Below are positions 1 through 9,263 of a DNA stretch of 39,607 nt, in pieces. Position 1 is the stretch's first letter. Every line of letters starts with the position of its first letter. The position numbers and the translations under genes are program-made. The notes below the pieces were generated by a model. It did no database searches. It saw only the letters and a program-made list of their open reading frames with translations, and was not told the DNA's origin. Source of the stretch: Flavimaricola sp. (GTDB lineage: Bacteria; Pseudomonadota; Alphaproteobacteria; Rhodobacterales; Rhodobacteraceae). The DNA lies in NCBI GenBank assembly GCA_020629175.1, contig JAHDDU010000023.1:1-39607 (forward strand). The letters are read 5' to 3'.

Positions 1-870
1 GACGCCAGTGCCTCGACCGTCAGTCAAACGCTGGCCGGTGAGGCTGGTGCGGATACGCTGACTGGTGGTGCCGGAGCTGACCTTTTGGCTGGCGGCGCCG
101 ACGCTGACGTGATCTTTGGTGGCGGTGGCGACACTGTCGACGGTGGCTCGGCTGGGAATGACAACGATACGTTGTTCCTGGGTGAATTCGGCACGACGAT
201 CACCTTCACCGATGCTACCGGCGAAAACGGTACGGTCCAATATGCTGACGGTTCCATCCTGACGTTTAGCGACATCGAGAACATCGTGCCTTGCTTCACA
301 CCTGGCACGATGATCCGTACTGCTGACGGCGACCGCGCGATTGAGACATTGAAGATTGGCGATATGGTCGAAACCAAGGATGGCGGTCTTCAACCAATTG
401 CGTGGATCGGATCGCGCGACATCTCTGCAGAGGTTCTGGATCAGAACGACAATCTGCGTCCGGTTCTCATCCGCCAAGGCGCGATGGGCAACGGTCTGCC
501 GCGGCGGGATCTGCTCGTCTCGCCGCAGCACCGTATGCTCGTCGACAATGCCTCGGTTCAGTTGTGGCTGGGTGAGGAGGAAGTCCTCGTCAAGGCCAAG
601 GACATGACCCATCGTCCAGGAATTGATACCGCCGATGTTGACAGCGTCACCTACATCCACCTGATGTTCGAAGAGCACCAGTTGGTTCTGGCTGACGGCG
701 CTTGGAGTGAAAGCTTCCAGCCTGGCGACATGGTTGGCGATCATGCTGAAGATGCAGTGTTTGCCGAGCTTGTGGCCCTGTTCCCAGAGCTGGCAGATGC
801 CGAAGGTCGCGCGGCCTATGTCGCCGCCCGCCTGTCGGCAAAATCACACGAAGCCCGTCTGGTCTTTTGA
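1..870 (+). CDS. Hint-domain protein with Gly/Asp-rich repeats, 5' end missing
   Basis: The reading frame is open from the first base, so the N-terminus lies outside the window; 289 residues are visible. Residues 12-50 or so carry imperfect Gly/Asp-rich repeats (GGAGAD, GGGGDTVDGG) like the calcium-binding nonapeptides of RTX-type secreted proteins. A Hint (hedgehog/intein-type) domain starts at Cys98 with CFTPGTMIRTADGDRAIE and runs to about residue 245, including an SPQHRML block and an HQLVLADGAWSESFQPG block. Hint domains of this type are common at the C-terminus of large secreted or surface proteins in Rhodobacterales and may self-cleave. I see no clear intein-type His-Asn end, so cleavage activity is uncertain. 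The domain call is firm; the role of the whole protein is unknown. Confidence 0.85.
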   Translation, partial: DASASTVSQTLAGEAGADTLTGGAGADLLAGGADADVIFGGGGDTVDGGSAGNDNDTLFLGEFGTTITFTDATGENGTVQYADGSILTFSDIENIVPCFTPGTMIRTADGDRAIETLKIGDMVETKDGGLQPIAWIGSRDISAEVLDQNDNLRPVLIRQGAMGNGLPRRDLLVSPQHRMLVDNASVQLWLGEEEVLVKAKDMTHRPGIDTADVDSVTYIHLMFEEHQLVLADGAWSESFQPGDMVGDHAEDAVFAELVALFPELADAEGRAAYVAARLSAKSHEARLVF

Positions 871-876
871 GGGAAA

Positions 877-902
877 CGCCCGGTGCCGTGAGGTGCCGGG
901 CG
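877..902 (+). terminator. Hairpin downstream of the Hint gene
   Basis: An 11-bp stem (877-887 with 892-902, two G-U pairs) closes on the tetraloop GTGA, six bases after the Hint gene stop. There is no clear T-tract, so it may also act for the convergent minus-strand gene ending at 908. Confidence 0.55.
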
Positions 903-907
903 ACCTG

Positions 908-1387
908 TCAGTCTTTGGGTGCAGTGCGCGCTGCGCGACGCGCCTCACCGCGCCCAGCTGACCACATGGCCAACCGTGTGATCAACAGCAGGATCAAAAA
1001 TCCGACAGCCAGCATCGTAGGCACAAACCCAGGCATGTCCTGAGCCTTTTGCAATTCGAGCGCAAACCAAGGGTCGTTTGCCTGCATCCACATCAGTAGC
1101 CCCACGATGATGACGCTTGCGATACAGGTGCAAAGAATGGCCAGGCTCCAGCCTTCTTTGCGGGTCATTGTCCTGCCTTCGCTGCGAAAGAACTTTTGCC
1201 CCAGATAGATTCCCGGCAACATAATCGCAGCCACGTTCAATCCGGTAAGTCCGCCCGTCCCGTAAAACCATTCCGCCCATGTTGGCGCAAAGGTCTCAAA
1301 CGCCCAAAAGAACGCAAAAAAGGCGAGGTTGACAACGATGGCGTAAAACACATACCGCCAGAGGTAGCCTAGATACCCGATCTTCAT
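908..1387 (-). CDS. Small four-helix membrane protein, ABZJ_00895-like
   Basis: 159 residues with about four hydrophobic segments (near 10-30, 48-64, 80-103 and 122-142) and a basic tail (GRGEARRAARTAPKD), so an inner-membrane protein with a cytoplasmic C-terminus is likely. The layout resembles the uncharacterised ABZJ_00895 family; I make that match from memory and only with moderate confidence. The ATG overlaps the metK stop by one base (TGATG on the minus strand), which suggests translational coupling to metK. No function can be given. Confidence 0.7.
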   Translation of the reverse strand: MKIGYLGYLWRYVFYAIVVNLAFFAFFWAFETFAPTWAEWFYGTGGLTGLNVAAIMLPGIYLGQKFFRSEGRTMTRKEGWSLAILCTCIASVIIVGLLMWMQANDPWFALELQKAQDMPGFVPTMLAVGFLILLLITRLAMWSAGRGEARRAARTAPKD

Positions 1388-2568
1388 CAGACACTCTTTT
1401 TAAGCGTTTCGACCAGATCGGTTTTCTCCCACGAGAAGCCGCCGTCACTGTCTGGTGCGCGGCCAAAATGACCGTAGGCTGCGGTGCGTTGATAAATGGG
1501 CTTGTTCAGACCGAGCTGCGTGCGGATCCCCTGCGGCGTGAGGTCCATCGCCTGATCCACCGCCCGTTCAATCGCCTCGTCGGCGACCTGCCCAGTGCCA
1601 TGCGTATCCACGTAGATCGAAAGTGGGCGTGCCACACCAATTGCGTAGCTAAGCTGCAGAGTGCAGCGCTCGGCCATGCCAGCGGCCACGACGTTCTTGG
1701 CCAGGTAGCGCGCGGCATAGGCCGCCGAGCGATCAACCTTCGTCGGATCTTTGCCCGAGAACGCACCGCCCCCGTGGGGAGCTGCTCCACCATAGGTGTC
1801 CACGATAATCTTGCGACCGGTCAGGCCAGCGTCACCATCGGGACCGCCAATCACAAAGGTCCCTGTCGGATTTACCCACCATTTGGTGGCATCCGTGATC
1901 AGGCCAGAGGGCAAAACCTCACGGATATAGGGCTCGACAATGGCGCGGATATCGTCGCTCTTCTGAGCTTCATCAGCGTGCTGCGTTGACAGAACAATCG
2001 ACGTAACTTCAACCGGGACGCCGTTCTCATACCGCAGCGACACCTGGCTTTTTGCATCCGGGCGCAGCGTTGGCTCGGTGCCATCTTTGCGGACTTCGGC
2101 AAGCCGCCGCAGGATCGCGTGGCTGTATTGAATAGGAGCCGGCATAAGGGCTTCGGTCTCAGTAGTGGCATAACCAAACATGATGCCCTGATCACCAGCG
2201 CCTTCATCCTTGCCTTCGCTCGCATCAACGCCCTGTGCGATATGGGCCGATTGCTCGTGCAATAGGTTTGTGATCTCGGCTGTGGCGTGGTGGAACTTGT
2301 CCTGCTCGTAGCCAATCCCCTTGATGCAATCGCGCGCGATGGCTTCGATCCGTCCCATGTAATCCTTCAGCTTGGCCTGGTCGGACAAGCCAACCTCCCC
2401 GCCGATCACAACGCGATTGGTCGTCGCAAAGGTCTCACAAGCGACGCGTGCTTCGGGTTCCTCGCTGAGGAAGGCATCAAGTACGGCGTCAGAAATCTGA
2501 TCACAGACTTTGTCAGGGTGGCCTTCCGAGACGGACTCAGAGGTAAAGATGTAGGTATCGCGGGACAT
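1387..2568 (-). CDS. metK: S-adenosylmethionine synthetase
   Basis: MetK makes S-adenosylmethionine from ATP and methionine in the cytoplasm. 393 residues, the normal family length. The protein opens with [20 protein letters not shown], the conserved N-terminal block with the catalytic His, and contains [12 protein letters not shown] and [19 protein letters not shown], the two MetK signature regions. The frame is open back to 2661, but the ATG at 2568 is the right start: it gives the family N-terminus and lies 8 bases after a GGAG ribosome-binding site. That site is part of the SAM/SAH riboswitch at 2574-2621, so translation should fall when SAM or SAH is abundant. It lies downstream of lnt and is followed by a coupled small membrane protein. 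Confidence 0.98.
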   Translation of the reverse strand: MSRDTYIFTSESVSEGHPDKVCDQISDAVLDAFLSEEPEARVACETFATTNRVVIGGEVGLSDQAKLKDYMGRIEAIARDCIKGIGYEQDKFHHATAEITNLLHEQSAHIAQGVDASEGKDEGAGDQGIMFGYATTETEALMPAPIQYSHAILRRLAEVRKDGTEPTLRPDAKSQVSLRYENGVPVEVTSIVLSTQHADEAQKSDDIRAIVEPYIREVLPSGLITDATKWWVNPTGTFVIGGPDGDAGLTGRKIIVDTYGGAAPHGGGAFSGKDPTKVDRSAAYAARYLAKNVVAAGMAERCTLQLSYAIGVARPLSIYVDTHGTGQVADEAIERAVDQAMDLTPQGIRTQLGLNKPIYQRTAAYGHFGRAPDSDGGFSWEKTDLVETLKKSV

Positions 2569-2573
2569 AGGGA

Positions 2574-2621
2574 ACGCTCCATTAGGTTTAACTTGCCACG
2601 TCAGGAAGCCGTTGTGACAAG
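2574..2621 (-). promoter_or_regulatory. SAM/SAH riboswitch controlling metK
   Basis: Read on the minus strand, a 7-bp stem forms between 2621-2615 (CTTGTCA) and 2598-2592 (TGGCAAG, one G-U pair). Its loop holds ACGGCTTCCTGACG, and GCTTCC can pair with GGAGC at 2580-2576 as a pseudoknot. The core TCACAACGGCTTCCTGACGT agrees, base for base except one purine, with the SAM/SAH riboswitch sequences I remember, a class described upstream of metK in Rhodobacterales. The GGAG in the pseudoknot is the metK ribosome-binding site, so ligand binding would hide it. The whole device fits in the 67-base gap between lnt and metK. Confidence 0.92.
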
Positions 2622-2635
2622 ATTTCTGATCCGGC

Positions 2636-4141
2636 TTATTGGCGGGTGTTGCCCGGGTCAATGCGTTTCCACCTTGGGGCCGCTGTCAGTGCGCCGAGCG
2701 CGACCAAAAAACACAGTCCAATCGGCCAATCCCCAAACCGAACGTATAGCGACGGCTCAAGGGCCGCGGGCAGCGGAGCATCGACAACGCCCTCTTGGTT
2801 CAACGCAAGCGACGCACGTATCCCGCCGCGCGCATCAATGATCGCTGATATACCTGTATTTGCAGCGCGTAACGCAGGAAGTCGTTGCTCAATCGCGCGA
2901 AGTCTGGCCTGCATCAAATGCTGTTCCGGACCTGCATAATTCCCAAACCATGCGTCATTGGTGATGAAAATCATGACGTTCGCCCGCTCTGCTGCGGCAT
3001 TCATTTCGTCAGCAAAAATGTATTCGTAACAAATCGCCGGAAGCGCGGGCCCAAAACCTGGGATATCAACGGTTTGCGCGCCTGTGCCCGAGCCATAGGT
3101 CCACCCTTGGGTCAGATCGAACACCCCAAGACGACCAAGGAGCGTAATGAAAGGGATGTATTCGCCAAACGGCACAAGGTGGGATTTGTCATATCTGTCC
3201 ATCACACTGCCATCCGCCCCAATGACGGCCAGCGTGTTGTAGAACGTCTGACCCTCAGTCCTGAGGGCGCCTACGATTGTCGGGGCGCCACGGGAAGCCG
3301 CGGCAACTTGCTGGCGAGCCCCCTCACTTTCCAACGGGTACATCAAGGACGTTTCTGGCCAAATCACAAGATCTGGCACGGCACCAGAGGCCGTCAGAGC
3401 CACAGCGCGGTCAAAGAACGCCTCTGCGTAGCCCGGTTCCCATTTCAGGTGTTGCTCCGCATTGGGCTGCACGAGCCGGACGATGGGCGCATCATCCTGC
3501 GCAAATTCCGCGTCTTGCACATCCGCCACAAACCCCATGGCAAAGCCCAATATGACCGCGAGCGCCGCGCCCAGAACCGACCGGGCAGACAGACCCAGCA
3601 CTATCAGCAACGTTATCGCGGTCAGCGCATGGGGCCCACCCCACGCCGCGGCTTGCGCAACAAGCGTCTCGATCCAGATGTGGCCCAGAAGCGCCCAAGG
3701 AAACCCGGTGAACAGAAAGGACCGCGCCATTTCGCCCAGCATCAAACCGCAGCAAATCGCAAAAAGGCGAAGTTGATCGCGGCCGAGCCAACGGACCAGA
3801 GCGATACCAACGGCCCAAAACAAGCCGCCGCCCAAAGCCATCAGGATCACGGCGAACGGGGCCATCCATCCATGTCGGGCCACGTCCACAAGGAAGGGTT
3901 CGAATATCCAGTGCAGCGCCACGGCAAAATAGCCAAAACCGAGCGCGAGGCTTTGAAAGAACGCGCGGCGGGAGGCATTCGTCAGCCCAAGACGCGCGAC
4001 GCCAAACCCCAAGGCCAACAAAGTGAGCGGCCAAAGCCCCCAAGGTGCTTGTCCCAAGGCCGCAATGCCACCGGCAGCGATGAGAACAGGATAGCCCCGC
4101 CCCCAATCCCAAATACTGCCTAGATCTGGGTGCCTATCCAT
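2636..4141 (-). CDS. lnt: Apolipoprotein N-acyltransferase
   Basis: Lnt adds the third acyl chain to the N-terminal Cys of lipoproteins in the inner membrane. 501 residues: about six or seven hydrophobic helices in the first 205 residues, then a nitrilase-like domain. The catalytic triad is visible as Glu263 (VIWPETS), Lys319 ([15 protein letters not shown]) and Cys371 (AICYEYIF), spaced as in E. coli Lnt. I chose the ATG at 4141, which overlaps the corC stop by 8 bases; the frame also allows a TTG at 4156. Lnt is adjacent to corC, ybeY and phoH, an arrangement conserved across proteobacteria. Two lipoproteins encoded in this window (start 7053 on minus, 11215 on plus) would be among its substrates. 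Confidence 0.96.
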   Translation of the reverse strand: MDRHPDLGSIWDWGRGYPVLIAAGGIAALGQAPWGLWPLTLLALGFGVARLGLTNASRRAFFQSLALGFGYFAVALHWIFEPFLVDVARHGWMAPFAVILMALGGGLFWAVGIALVRWLGRDQLRLFAICCGLMLGEMARSFLFTGFPWALLGHIWIETLVAQAAAWGGPHALTAITLLIVLGLSARSVLGAALAVILGFAMGFVADVQDAEFAQDDAPIVRLVQPNAEQHLKWEPGYAEAFFDRAVALTASGAVPDLVIWPETSLMYPLESEGARQQVAAASRGAPTIVGALRTEGQTFYNTLAVIGADGSVMDRYDKSHLVPFGEYIPFITLLGRLGVFDLTQGWTYGSGTGAQTVDIPGFGPALPAICYEYIFADEMNAAAERANVMIFITNDAWFGNYAGPEQHLMQARLRAIEQRLPALRAANTGISAIIDARGGIRASLALNQEGVVDAPLPAALEPSLYVRFGDWPIGLCFLVALGALTAAPRWKRIDPGNTRQ

Positions 4142-5030
4142 CACTGCGCGGAACAAGCCGCACCCGCACCCGCTTGATCCGGCGAGGATCCGCGTCGATC
4201 ACCTCAAACTCTGGTCCGTCCGGATGGCAAATCACCTCGCCTCGCGCCGGAACCTTCCCCGCAATCATCGCGACCAAACCGCCCAGCGTGTCGACTTCCT
4301 CACTGTCGATCTCCTCGTGAGCGCGCAGATCCAGAGCGATCTCAGCCTCAAATTCGTCCAACGGCGTTTTGGCAAGCGCAAGCCAGATGCCGGGCTTTTC
4401 CTCGGTCCAGGAGCTCGCTTCATCGACGTCGTGTTCGTCTTCGATCTCGCCCACGACCTGCTCGATGAGATCCTCAATCGTCACCAGGCCATCCGTACCG
4501 CCGTATTCATCAATAACGAGCGCCATGTGAATGCGCTCGGCCTGCATCTTTTGCAGCAGCACGCCCAGCGGCATGGACGGCGGCACATAGAGCAACTTGC
4601 GCAGCATGCCCGCCAAATCAAAGGTGGCTGAACCATTTGAGAAACCGTGCCGCAGAGCAAAGTCTTTGAGATTGGCGACCCCGATGGGCGTGTCCAAAGT
4701 ACCGTCAAACACCGGTAAGCGCGTCAGGCCACTGTCTCGAAACACGGCGATGAGTTCATCCTGCGTTGAGGTGAGCGGCACGGCAACGATATCCGCTTTG
4801 GGAATGGCCACATCTTCAACCCGCATGCGCCGCAGGTTAAGAAGGCCGGGGCCTTGCGCCTTTGCGGCAGGCTGTCCCGCGCTGACCTGTGGCACTTCAG
4901 CGGCACCCTCATCAGAGGCGCCACCGCCAAATAATCTGCCAAAGAAGCCGGGCCTGGCACTTCCCTCCAAACCGGCGTCATCCGGCACATCTACGGTCGT
5001 GCGTCCGACCGGGTCACTCGTCTGAGACAT
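4134..5030 (-). CDS. corC: CorC/HlyC-type CBS-domain protein
   Basis: 298 residues with a short acidic and glycine-rich N-terminus, two CBS domains (about 68-130 and 140-200) and a C-terminal CorC/HlyC transporter-associated domain (about 210-293). The second CBS region contains MALVIDEYGGTDGLVTIEDL, the family hallmark. There is no N-terminal membrane (DUF21) part, so it belongs to the short soluble YbeX/CorC group. This group is linked to magnesium/cobalt efflux and, through its conserved neighbours ybeY and lnt, to ribosome and envelope maintenance; the exact role is unsettled. It overlaps lnt and follows ybeY by a 36-base gap. Confidence 0.93.
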   Translation of the reverse strand: MSQTSDPVGRTTVDVPDDAGLEGSARPGFFGRLFGGGASDEGAAEVPQVSAGQPAAKAQGPGLLNLRRMRVEDVAIPKADIVAVPLTSTQDELIAVFRDSGLTRLPVFDGTLDTPIGVANLKDFALRHGFSNGSATFDLAGMLRKLLYVPPSMPLGVLLQKMQAERIHMALVIDEYGGTDGLVTIEDLIEQVVGEIEDEHDVDEASSWTEEKPGIWLALAKTPLDEFEAEIALDLRAHEEIDSEEVDTLGGLVAMIAGKVPARGEVICHPDGPEFEVIDADPRRIKRVRVRLVPRSDG

Positions 5031-5066
5031 CGTTCCTTTCCAGCGCGGGCCAATCCCGCAAAAACC

Positions 5067-5576
5067 TTATAGAGTATATGGGTCCGAAATACCCAATTTG
5101 CCAAGTATTTCGGTCTCAATACCTTCCATCAAATTAGCATCACCATCACGCATATGATCAAAACCCAACAAATGAAGAGTCCCGTGAACGGTCAAATGTG
5201 TGACATGATCCGCCATCGCGCGGCCCGCCTCGGTCGCCTCTCGCATACACGTGTCATAAGCAATGGCAATATCGCCCAGCTCTTCCCCTGGCGCAAAGGT
5301 CAGATCAGGTTGCCCGCCTTCCTTTTCCGACGCGCGTTCCACTGCTGGCCAGCTGAGCACATTTGTCGGCTGCGGCTTGCCGCGAAAATCAGCGTTGAGT
5401 TCAGCAATCCGATCATCTGCGCAGGCCAACAGCGAAACCTCGGCTTTACCTCTGCCCAGCACGCGAAGCAGCGTTGCCTCCACCGCCCTTTGAGCAAGCG
5501 CATCAAGGCCTAGAGCAGCCCAGCGCTCGTCTTCAATCAAGACGTCTAATTCCAGTTCGAAAGCGGCAGTCCCCAC
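5067..5576 (-). CDS. ybeY: Endoribonuclease YbeY, rRNA maturation factor
   Basis: YbeY is a metal-dependent RNase for 16S rRNA 3'-end maturation and ribosome quality control. The zinc site is complete: His131, His135 and His141 in [15 protein letters not shown], preceded by TNVLSWP. I chose the GTG at 5576, one base after the phoH stop, because it gives 169 residues with a family-like N-terminus ([18 protein letters not shown]). The open frame runs back to 5708 but that part lies inside phoH, and an ATG at 5606 is also possible. The tight phoH-ybeY junction indicates one transcript. Confidence 0.95.
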   Translation of the reverse strand: MGTAAFELELDVLIEDERWAALGLDALAQRAVEATLLRVLGRGKAEVSLLACADDRIAELNADFRGKPQPTNVLSWPAVERASEKEGGQPDLTFAPGEELGDIAIAYDTCMREATEAGRAMADHVTHLTVHGTLHLLGFDHMRDGDANLMEGIETEILGKLGISDPYTL

Positions 5577-5577
5577 A

Positions 5578-6582
5578 TCAGCCGCCTTTGGCCTCTTCAG
5601 CCTCATAAGCTTCGATGATCTTGGCGACGAGGTGGTGCCGCACGACATCCTTGGCGGTGAAGTAATTGAAACTAATAGATTTGATATGCCGCAACAGACG
5701 TTCCGCATCGCGCAGGCCAGAGGATACGCCGCGCGGCAGGTCGATCTGCGTCCGGTCCCCGGTGATGACCATACGGCTCCCCTCTCCCAAGCGGGTCAGG
5801 AACATCTTCATTTGCATGGACGTGGCATTCTGCGCCTCGTCCAGCACGACAAATGCGTTGGACAATGTCCGACCGCGCATAAAGGCGAGCGGGGCAATCT
5901 CGATCACTTTCTCTTCAAGCATCTTTGCCAATTGTTTGCCGGGCAAAAAGTCGTTCAGCGCGTCATAGAGCGGCTGCATGTAAGGATCGACCTTGTCCTT
6001 CATGTCGCCGGGCAAATACCCCAGCTTCTCCCCCGCTTCGACGGCGGGCCGGCTGAGGATGATCTTGTCCACATGGCCACCAATGAACATGTTTACGCCT
6101 ACAGCCACGGCTAGGTAGGTTTTACCGGTACCCGCCGGGCCGATCCCAAAAGTCAGCTCATTCTCAAACAGGTTCTCGACATAGGCCTTTTGCGCATCCG
6201 TCCGCGGCTCTATCAGCTTTTTGCGGGTCTTGATCTCGACTCGTGCCGCGGCATCGCCTTTGAACAGTTCGATTTGATCCTCAGACACAATCATATCTGC
6301 CGGGAACATCCGAAGCTCACGGTCGATATCTGCGGCCTCAACAGACTTTCCACTTTCAAGTCGCTGATACAACGCGTCGAGCACCCGCACAGCCGTATCG
6401 CGGGCTTCGTCCTGCCCAATCACCGTCAACACGTTTCCACGCCGCACAATCTGAACGCCAAGGCGGCTTTCAATCGCAGTCAGATTGGCATCGTATTCCC
6501 CACAAAGCTCGATCAACAGACGGTTGTCGGCATATTCCAGTTCATCCTGCGTCGTCTCATGTGTAGCGGACTGTGTCGGCAA
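5578..6582 (-). CDS. phoH: PhoH-like ATPase
   Basis: 334 residues. An N-terminal KH-like region (about 20-80: [19 protein letters not shown]) is followed by the PhoH ATPase domain with Walker A GPAGTGKT at 148-155 and Walker [10 protein letters not shown] near 245, plus [12 protein letters not shown]. Members of this YbeZ subgroup bind nucleotides and RNA and act with YbeY, its neighbour here. In this window miaB and phoH are separated by an OmpA gene and a lipoprotein gene, so the usual miaB-phoH adjacency is broken by an insertion of two genes. Confidence 0.96.
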   Translation of the reverse strand: MPTQSATHETTQDELEYADNRLLIELCGEYDANLTAIESRLGVQIVRRGNVLTVIGQDEARDTAVRVLDALYQRLESGKSVEAADIDRELRMFPADMIVSEDQIELFKGDAAARVEIKTRKKLIEPRTDAQKAYVENLFENELTFGIGPAGTGKTYLAVAVGVNMFIGGHVDKIILSRPAVEAGEKLGYLPGDMKDKVDPYMQPLYDALNDFLPGKQLAKMLEEKVIEIAPLAFMRGRTLSNAFVVLDEAQNATSMQMKMFLTRLGEGSRMVITGDRTQIDLPRGVSSGLRDAERLLRHIKSISFNYFTAKDVVRHHLVAKIIEAYEAEEAKGG

Positions 6583-6624
6583 GGCGTCTCACTGCTCCTA
6601 TGTGTTGCGAGTCGTTACGCTAGC

Positions 6625-6646
6625 GTGTCGGGTTCTGGACCGACAC
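6625..6646 (-). other. Hairpin in the phoH upstream region
   Basis: A 7-bp perfect inverted repeat (GTGTCGG / CCGACAC) with an 8-base loop lies about 43 bases before the phoH start, between that start and the terminator at 6691. It would fold in the 5' leader if transcription begins upstream of it. I recognise no known element here. Confidence 0.4.
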
Positions 6647-6690
6647 ACAAGCGATTCACATCTTGATTTGGGGCGTTTGGCCCACAAAGC

Positions 6691-6720
6691 AAAAGGCCGC
6701 AAGAAATCTTGCGGCCCAAA
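6691..6720 (-). terminator. Rho-independent terminator after the small lipoprotein gene
   Basis: On the minus strand a 10-bp perfect G+C-rich stem (6716-6707 with 6704-6695) with a two-base turn is followed directly by TTTT and further T-rich sequence. It sits 22 bases after the lipoprotein stop and separates the OmpA-lipoprotein pair from phoH. Confidence 0.9.
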
Positions 6721-6741
6721 GCATCAGATTCAAACTGTGTA

Positions 6742-7053
6742 TTACAAAGGATCGGGAATATCCGAACCACCCTGGAACGGGCCAACCACCGTATTGGGCG
6801 GCGCAACGCCCGAACACACAGGGCGGCCATCAGGCGTCAGACGCTCGGACAGATACCCTTCGATACCGTCATCAATGATCCAATGATCGCAGCCATTTGG
6901 GTCCACCCAAATGCCGGCCACAAGCTGGCTGAGGTGTTTGCCATCGTCGCCCGCGTCAAACGACCGCTCAATCCCGCTGCGATCCCCGCCTTCAAGGCAG
7001 GCGCTAAGGGAAAAGGTTGCGAGAAGTGCACCGCTAATTTTCAGAACGTTCAT
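6742..7053 (-). CDS. Small lipoprotein sharing a GC-H-W segment with the adjacent OmpA protein
   Basis: 103 residues with a lipoprotein signal peptide and lipobox LSAC (Cys19). Residues 48-80 read IWVDPNGCDHWIIDDGIEGY and continue to a conserved PVC. The OmpA-family protein encoded just upstream has the same segment at 47-79, with two Cys and the DP-GC-HW-DDG-EG framework conserved. Two cysteines in a periplasmic or outer-membrane protein suggest a disulfide. The C-terminal 20 residues are Pro/Gly-rich and probably unstructured. I do not recognise the segment as a named domain. Eleven bases separate it from the OmpA gene and it is followed by a strong terminator, so the two form one unit. Confidence 0.85.
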   Translation of the reverse strand: MNVLKISGALLATFSLSACLEGGDRSGIERSFDAGDDGKHLSQLVAGIWVDPNGCDHWIIDDGIEGYLSERLTPDGRPVCSGVAPPNTVVGPFQGGSDIPDPL

Positions 7054-7064
7054 TACATCACTCC

Positions 7065-7640
7065 TTAGCGCAAGCAGTAGATTTCAACACGGCGGTTTTC
7101 CTGCAAACCGGCCACCGTAGAATTCGTGGCACGCGGCATCCGCTCGCCAAACCCGCGGACGTCCACGACGCGTACACCAGCTGATTGCGCAATCTCAGCC
7201 ACCGCATTGGCCCGGCGGGTGGATAGCGACATGTTGTATTCATCAGAGGCGCGGCTGTCTGTGTGGCCGTAGATCAGGAACCCAAAAGCGTTGGCCTGCT
7301 GAAAGAAGTTCACGAGGGTTTGCCGTGCATGCGCGTGGATGTGGGCGCGATCCGTCGCAAATAGTTGATCCGTTGGCATGATGCCGCAAATCTCGCTGCG
7401 ATGGCAGACGGGTGTGCCATCACGGCGGCGATGCGGCGACATGAACCCTTCAAAGCCGTCATCCATTACCCAATGCTCACAACCATCTGGATCAATCCAG
7501 ATCGTCGGGGTGTATTCCTGTCCCTGAACTGTCACCGTCTGCTGCGCAGCCGCAGTCGTCGCAAGCCCAACTGTCAGAGCAGCCGCACCAGCAAGCCCTG
7601 CAAACGCACACTTAATATTGGAAACTAAAGTCTGCCTCAC
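7065..7640 (-). CDS. OmpA-family peptidoglycan-binding protein
   Basis: 191 residues. A signal peptide (about 1-33, ending ATTAAAQ) is followed by the 33-residue GC-H-W segment at 47-79 and a C-terminal OmpA-like domain (about 100-191). The last contains YGHTDSRASDEYNMSLSTRR with the Asp and Arg that bind diaminopimelate in peptidoglycan. The protein is therefore predicted to anchor to the cell wall from the periplasm. I chose GTG at 7640, because an AAGGAGG site lies six bases before it; a TTG at 7646 is in frame but directly abuts that site. Co-encoded with the small lipoprotein, which shares its N-terminal segment. Confidence 0.9.
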   Translation of the reverse strand: MRQTLVSNIKCAFAGLAGAAALTVGLATTAAAQQTVTVQGQEYTPTIWIDPDGCEHWVMDDGFEGFMSPHRRRDGTPVCHRSEICGIMPTDQLFATDRAHIHAHARQTLVNFFQQANAFGFLIYGHTDSRASDEYNMSLSTRRANAVAEIAQSAGVRVVDVRGFGERMPRATNSTVAGLQENRRVEIYCLR

Positions 7641-7764
7641 GGCCAACCTCCTTGCTCGGTCATAACGCTCCCTCGGAGGCGCCTGTTTTCATTGACCGTA
7701 GCCTAAGGCGAATACCCCACAAATGGAAGGGGAATTGACCAGATGTAGTATCGAAACCGTTAAA

Positions 7765-7802
7765 CTGACCTAGATGACACGCATAAGTTGCCGTTAGGTC
7801 AG
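7765..7802 (-). terminator. Candidate hairpin terminator after miaB
   Basis: Seven bases after the miaB stop (minus strand) there is an 8-bp perfect inverted repeat, CTGACCTA / TAGGTCAG, with a 22-base loop and an added AAA/TTT pairing across a two-base bulge. Only three T follow the stem. The rest of 7641-7809 shows no further gene and presumably holds the promoter of the OmpA gene. Confidence 0.45.
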
Positions 7803-7809
7803 AGTTTGA

Positions 7810-9120
7810 TCATGTCAGCTGGCCAGCAAGCGAATTTGGCGCTGAAGCTGTGATCAGGACCTCTCGAATTTGGCCGCGCAGATCTTCCTCGCTTTCTACG
7901 TGGACAGCATGAAGATGCTCCGACTTTCCGCCCCATTGCCGATCAAGTCGGCCGGGCTTCTCAAAAAGCACGGTTGTTGTCTTGCCCACCATGGCATTTT
8001 GCGCCGCGCGTTGTTGTTGGGTGAGCAAGGCTTGCAAACGCTGGAGCCGTTCATCGGCAACGTCAGAGGGGACATCTTCCTTCTCTGCCGCAGGGGTCCC
8101 CGGACGGGCCGAATACTTGAACGAATATGCGGCCCCGTACCCCACAGCCTCGATCAGCTGCAAGGTCTGCTCAAAATCGTCGTCCGTTTCGCCCGGAAAG
8201 CCGACGATAAAGTCGCTGGTCAGCAAAATATCAGGGCGTGCGGCCCGGATACGCTCAATCAGCCGCAGATAAGCCTCGGCAGTATGCTTGCGGTTCATCG
8301 CCTTCAGAATGCGATCACTGCCCGATTGCACTGGCAAATGGAGATACGGCATCATCTTTGGCTCTTCGCCATGCGCCGCGATCAACGCATCGTCCATGTC
8401 ATTTGGATGGCTGGTAGTATAGCGGATGCGGTCCAGCCCGTCGATTTTGGCCAGCTCGGCGCACAGACCGGCAAGGCCACCTGCGCCACCGTGGTACGCA
8501 TTGACGTTCTGGCCCAAGAGCGTGATCTCGCGCACGCCGGCCTCTACCAAACCGCGCGCCTCGGCGATGATCTTATCTGCAGGTCGGCTGATTTCGGCCC
8601 CGCGGGTGTAGGGCACAACGCAAAAGGCACAGAATTTATCGCATCCTTCCTGAACCGTCAGAAAGGCCGTTGGCCCGCGCTTGGCTTTGGGCCGAGCGGC
8701 CATGACGTCAAACTTGTCATCCTCTGGAAACTCGGTGTCGAGCGCACGCTTGCCGGTTTGAACCTGCGCCTCCATTTGGGGCAATCGGTGATAGCTTTGC
8801 GGGCCAACCACCAGATCAACGAGAGGCATTCGCCGGACGATCTCTTCGCCCTCGGCTTGCGCGACACAGCCAGCCACTCCGATTTTCAGATCCGGCTTTT
8901 CGGCTTTGAGGGGTTTCAAACGCCCGAGGTCCGAGTACAGCTTTTCCGCCGCCTTCTCGCGGATATGACAGGTGTTGAGCAGCACCATGTCCGCCTCTGC
9001 CTGATTGTCCGTCGTGACATAGCCTTGCTGGCCCAGCGTCTCGGCCATCCGCTCGCTGTCATAGACATTCATCTGGCAGCCGTATGTTTTGATAAACAGC
9101 TTTTTAGGCGCGGCGGTCAT
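7810..9120 (-). CDS. miaB: tRNA-2-methylthio-N6-isopentenyladenosine synthase
   Basis: MiaB is a radical-SAM methylthiotransferase that modifies A37 of tRNAs reading U-starting codons. 436 residues. The auxiliary cluster cysteines are Cys15 (TYGCQMN), Cys51 ([10 protein letters not shown]) and Cys85 (VAGCVAQ). The radical-SAM cluster is Cys160, Cys164, Cys167 ([16 protein letters not shown]). The C-terminal part after about residue 370 is a TRAM-like RNA-binding domain. I use the ATG at 9120, which gives the family N-terminus; the frame is open back to 9333 but that part overlaps the divergent gene. It needs SAM, made by metK a few genes away. Confidence 0.97.
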   Translation of the reverse strand: MTAAPKKLFIKTYGCQMNVYDSERMAETLGQQGYVTTDNQAEADMVLLNTCHIREKAAEKLYSDLGRLKPLKAEKPDLKIGVAGCVAQAEGEEIVRRMPLVDLVVGPQSYHRLPQMEAQVQTGKRALDTEFPEDDKFDVMAARPKAKRGPTAFLTVQEGCDKFCAFCVVPYTRGAEISRPADKIIAEARGLVEAGVREITLLGQNVNAYHGGAGGLAGLCAELAKIDGLDRIRYTTSHPNDMDDALIAAHGEEPKMMPYLHLPVQSGSDRILKAMNRKHTAEAYLRLIERIRAARPDILLTSDFIVGFPGETDDDFEQTLQLIEAVGYGAAYSFKYSARPGTPAAEKEDVPSDVADERLQRLQALLTQQQRAAQNAMVGKTTTVLFEKPGRLDRQWGGKSEHLHAVHVESEEDLRGQIREVLITASAPNSLAGQLT

Positions 9121-9263
9121 GTCATGATCCTTGGCAAACGGAGTGTCGTCGTCGCGCAGCGGTCTACGCCGCAGCGGGGTGACTTGCAATGGAAGGGGAT
9201 TTACACGATTCTCGGCCCAAATAGCAAAGCCGCAGGCGAACGGCGCATAAAGGCAGGCCGCTG

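Noticed and set aside
2885..4123. 412-codon plus-strand open frame
   Set aside because: It is antisense to lnt, whose catalytic residues and membrane helices are clear; the opposite frame gives an Arg/Pro/Gln-rich product with no recognisable domain.
7640..7666. Eight-codon leader frame whose TGA overlaps the OmpA GTG start
   Set aside because: It lacks its own ribosome-binding site and its codons include the AAGGAGG of the OmpA gene; likely chance.
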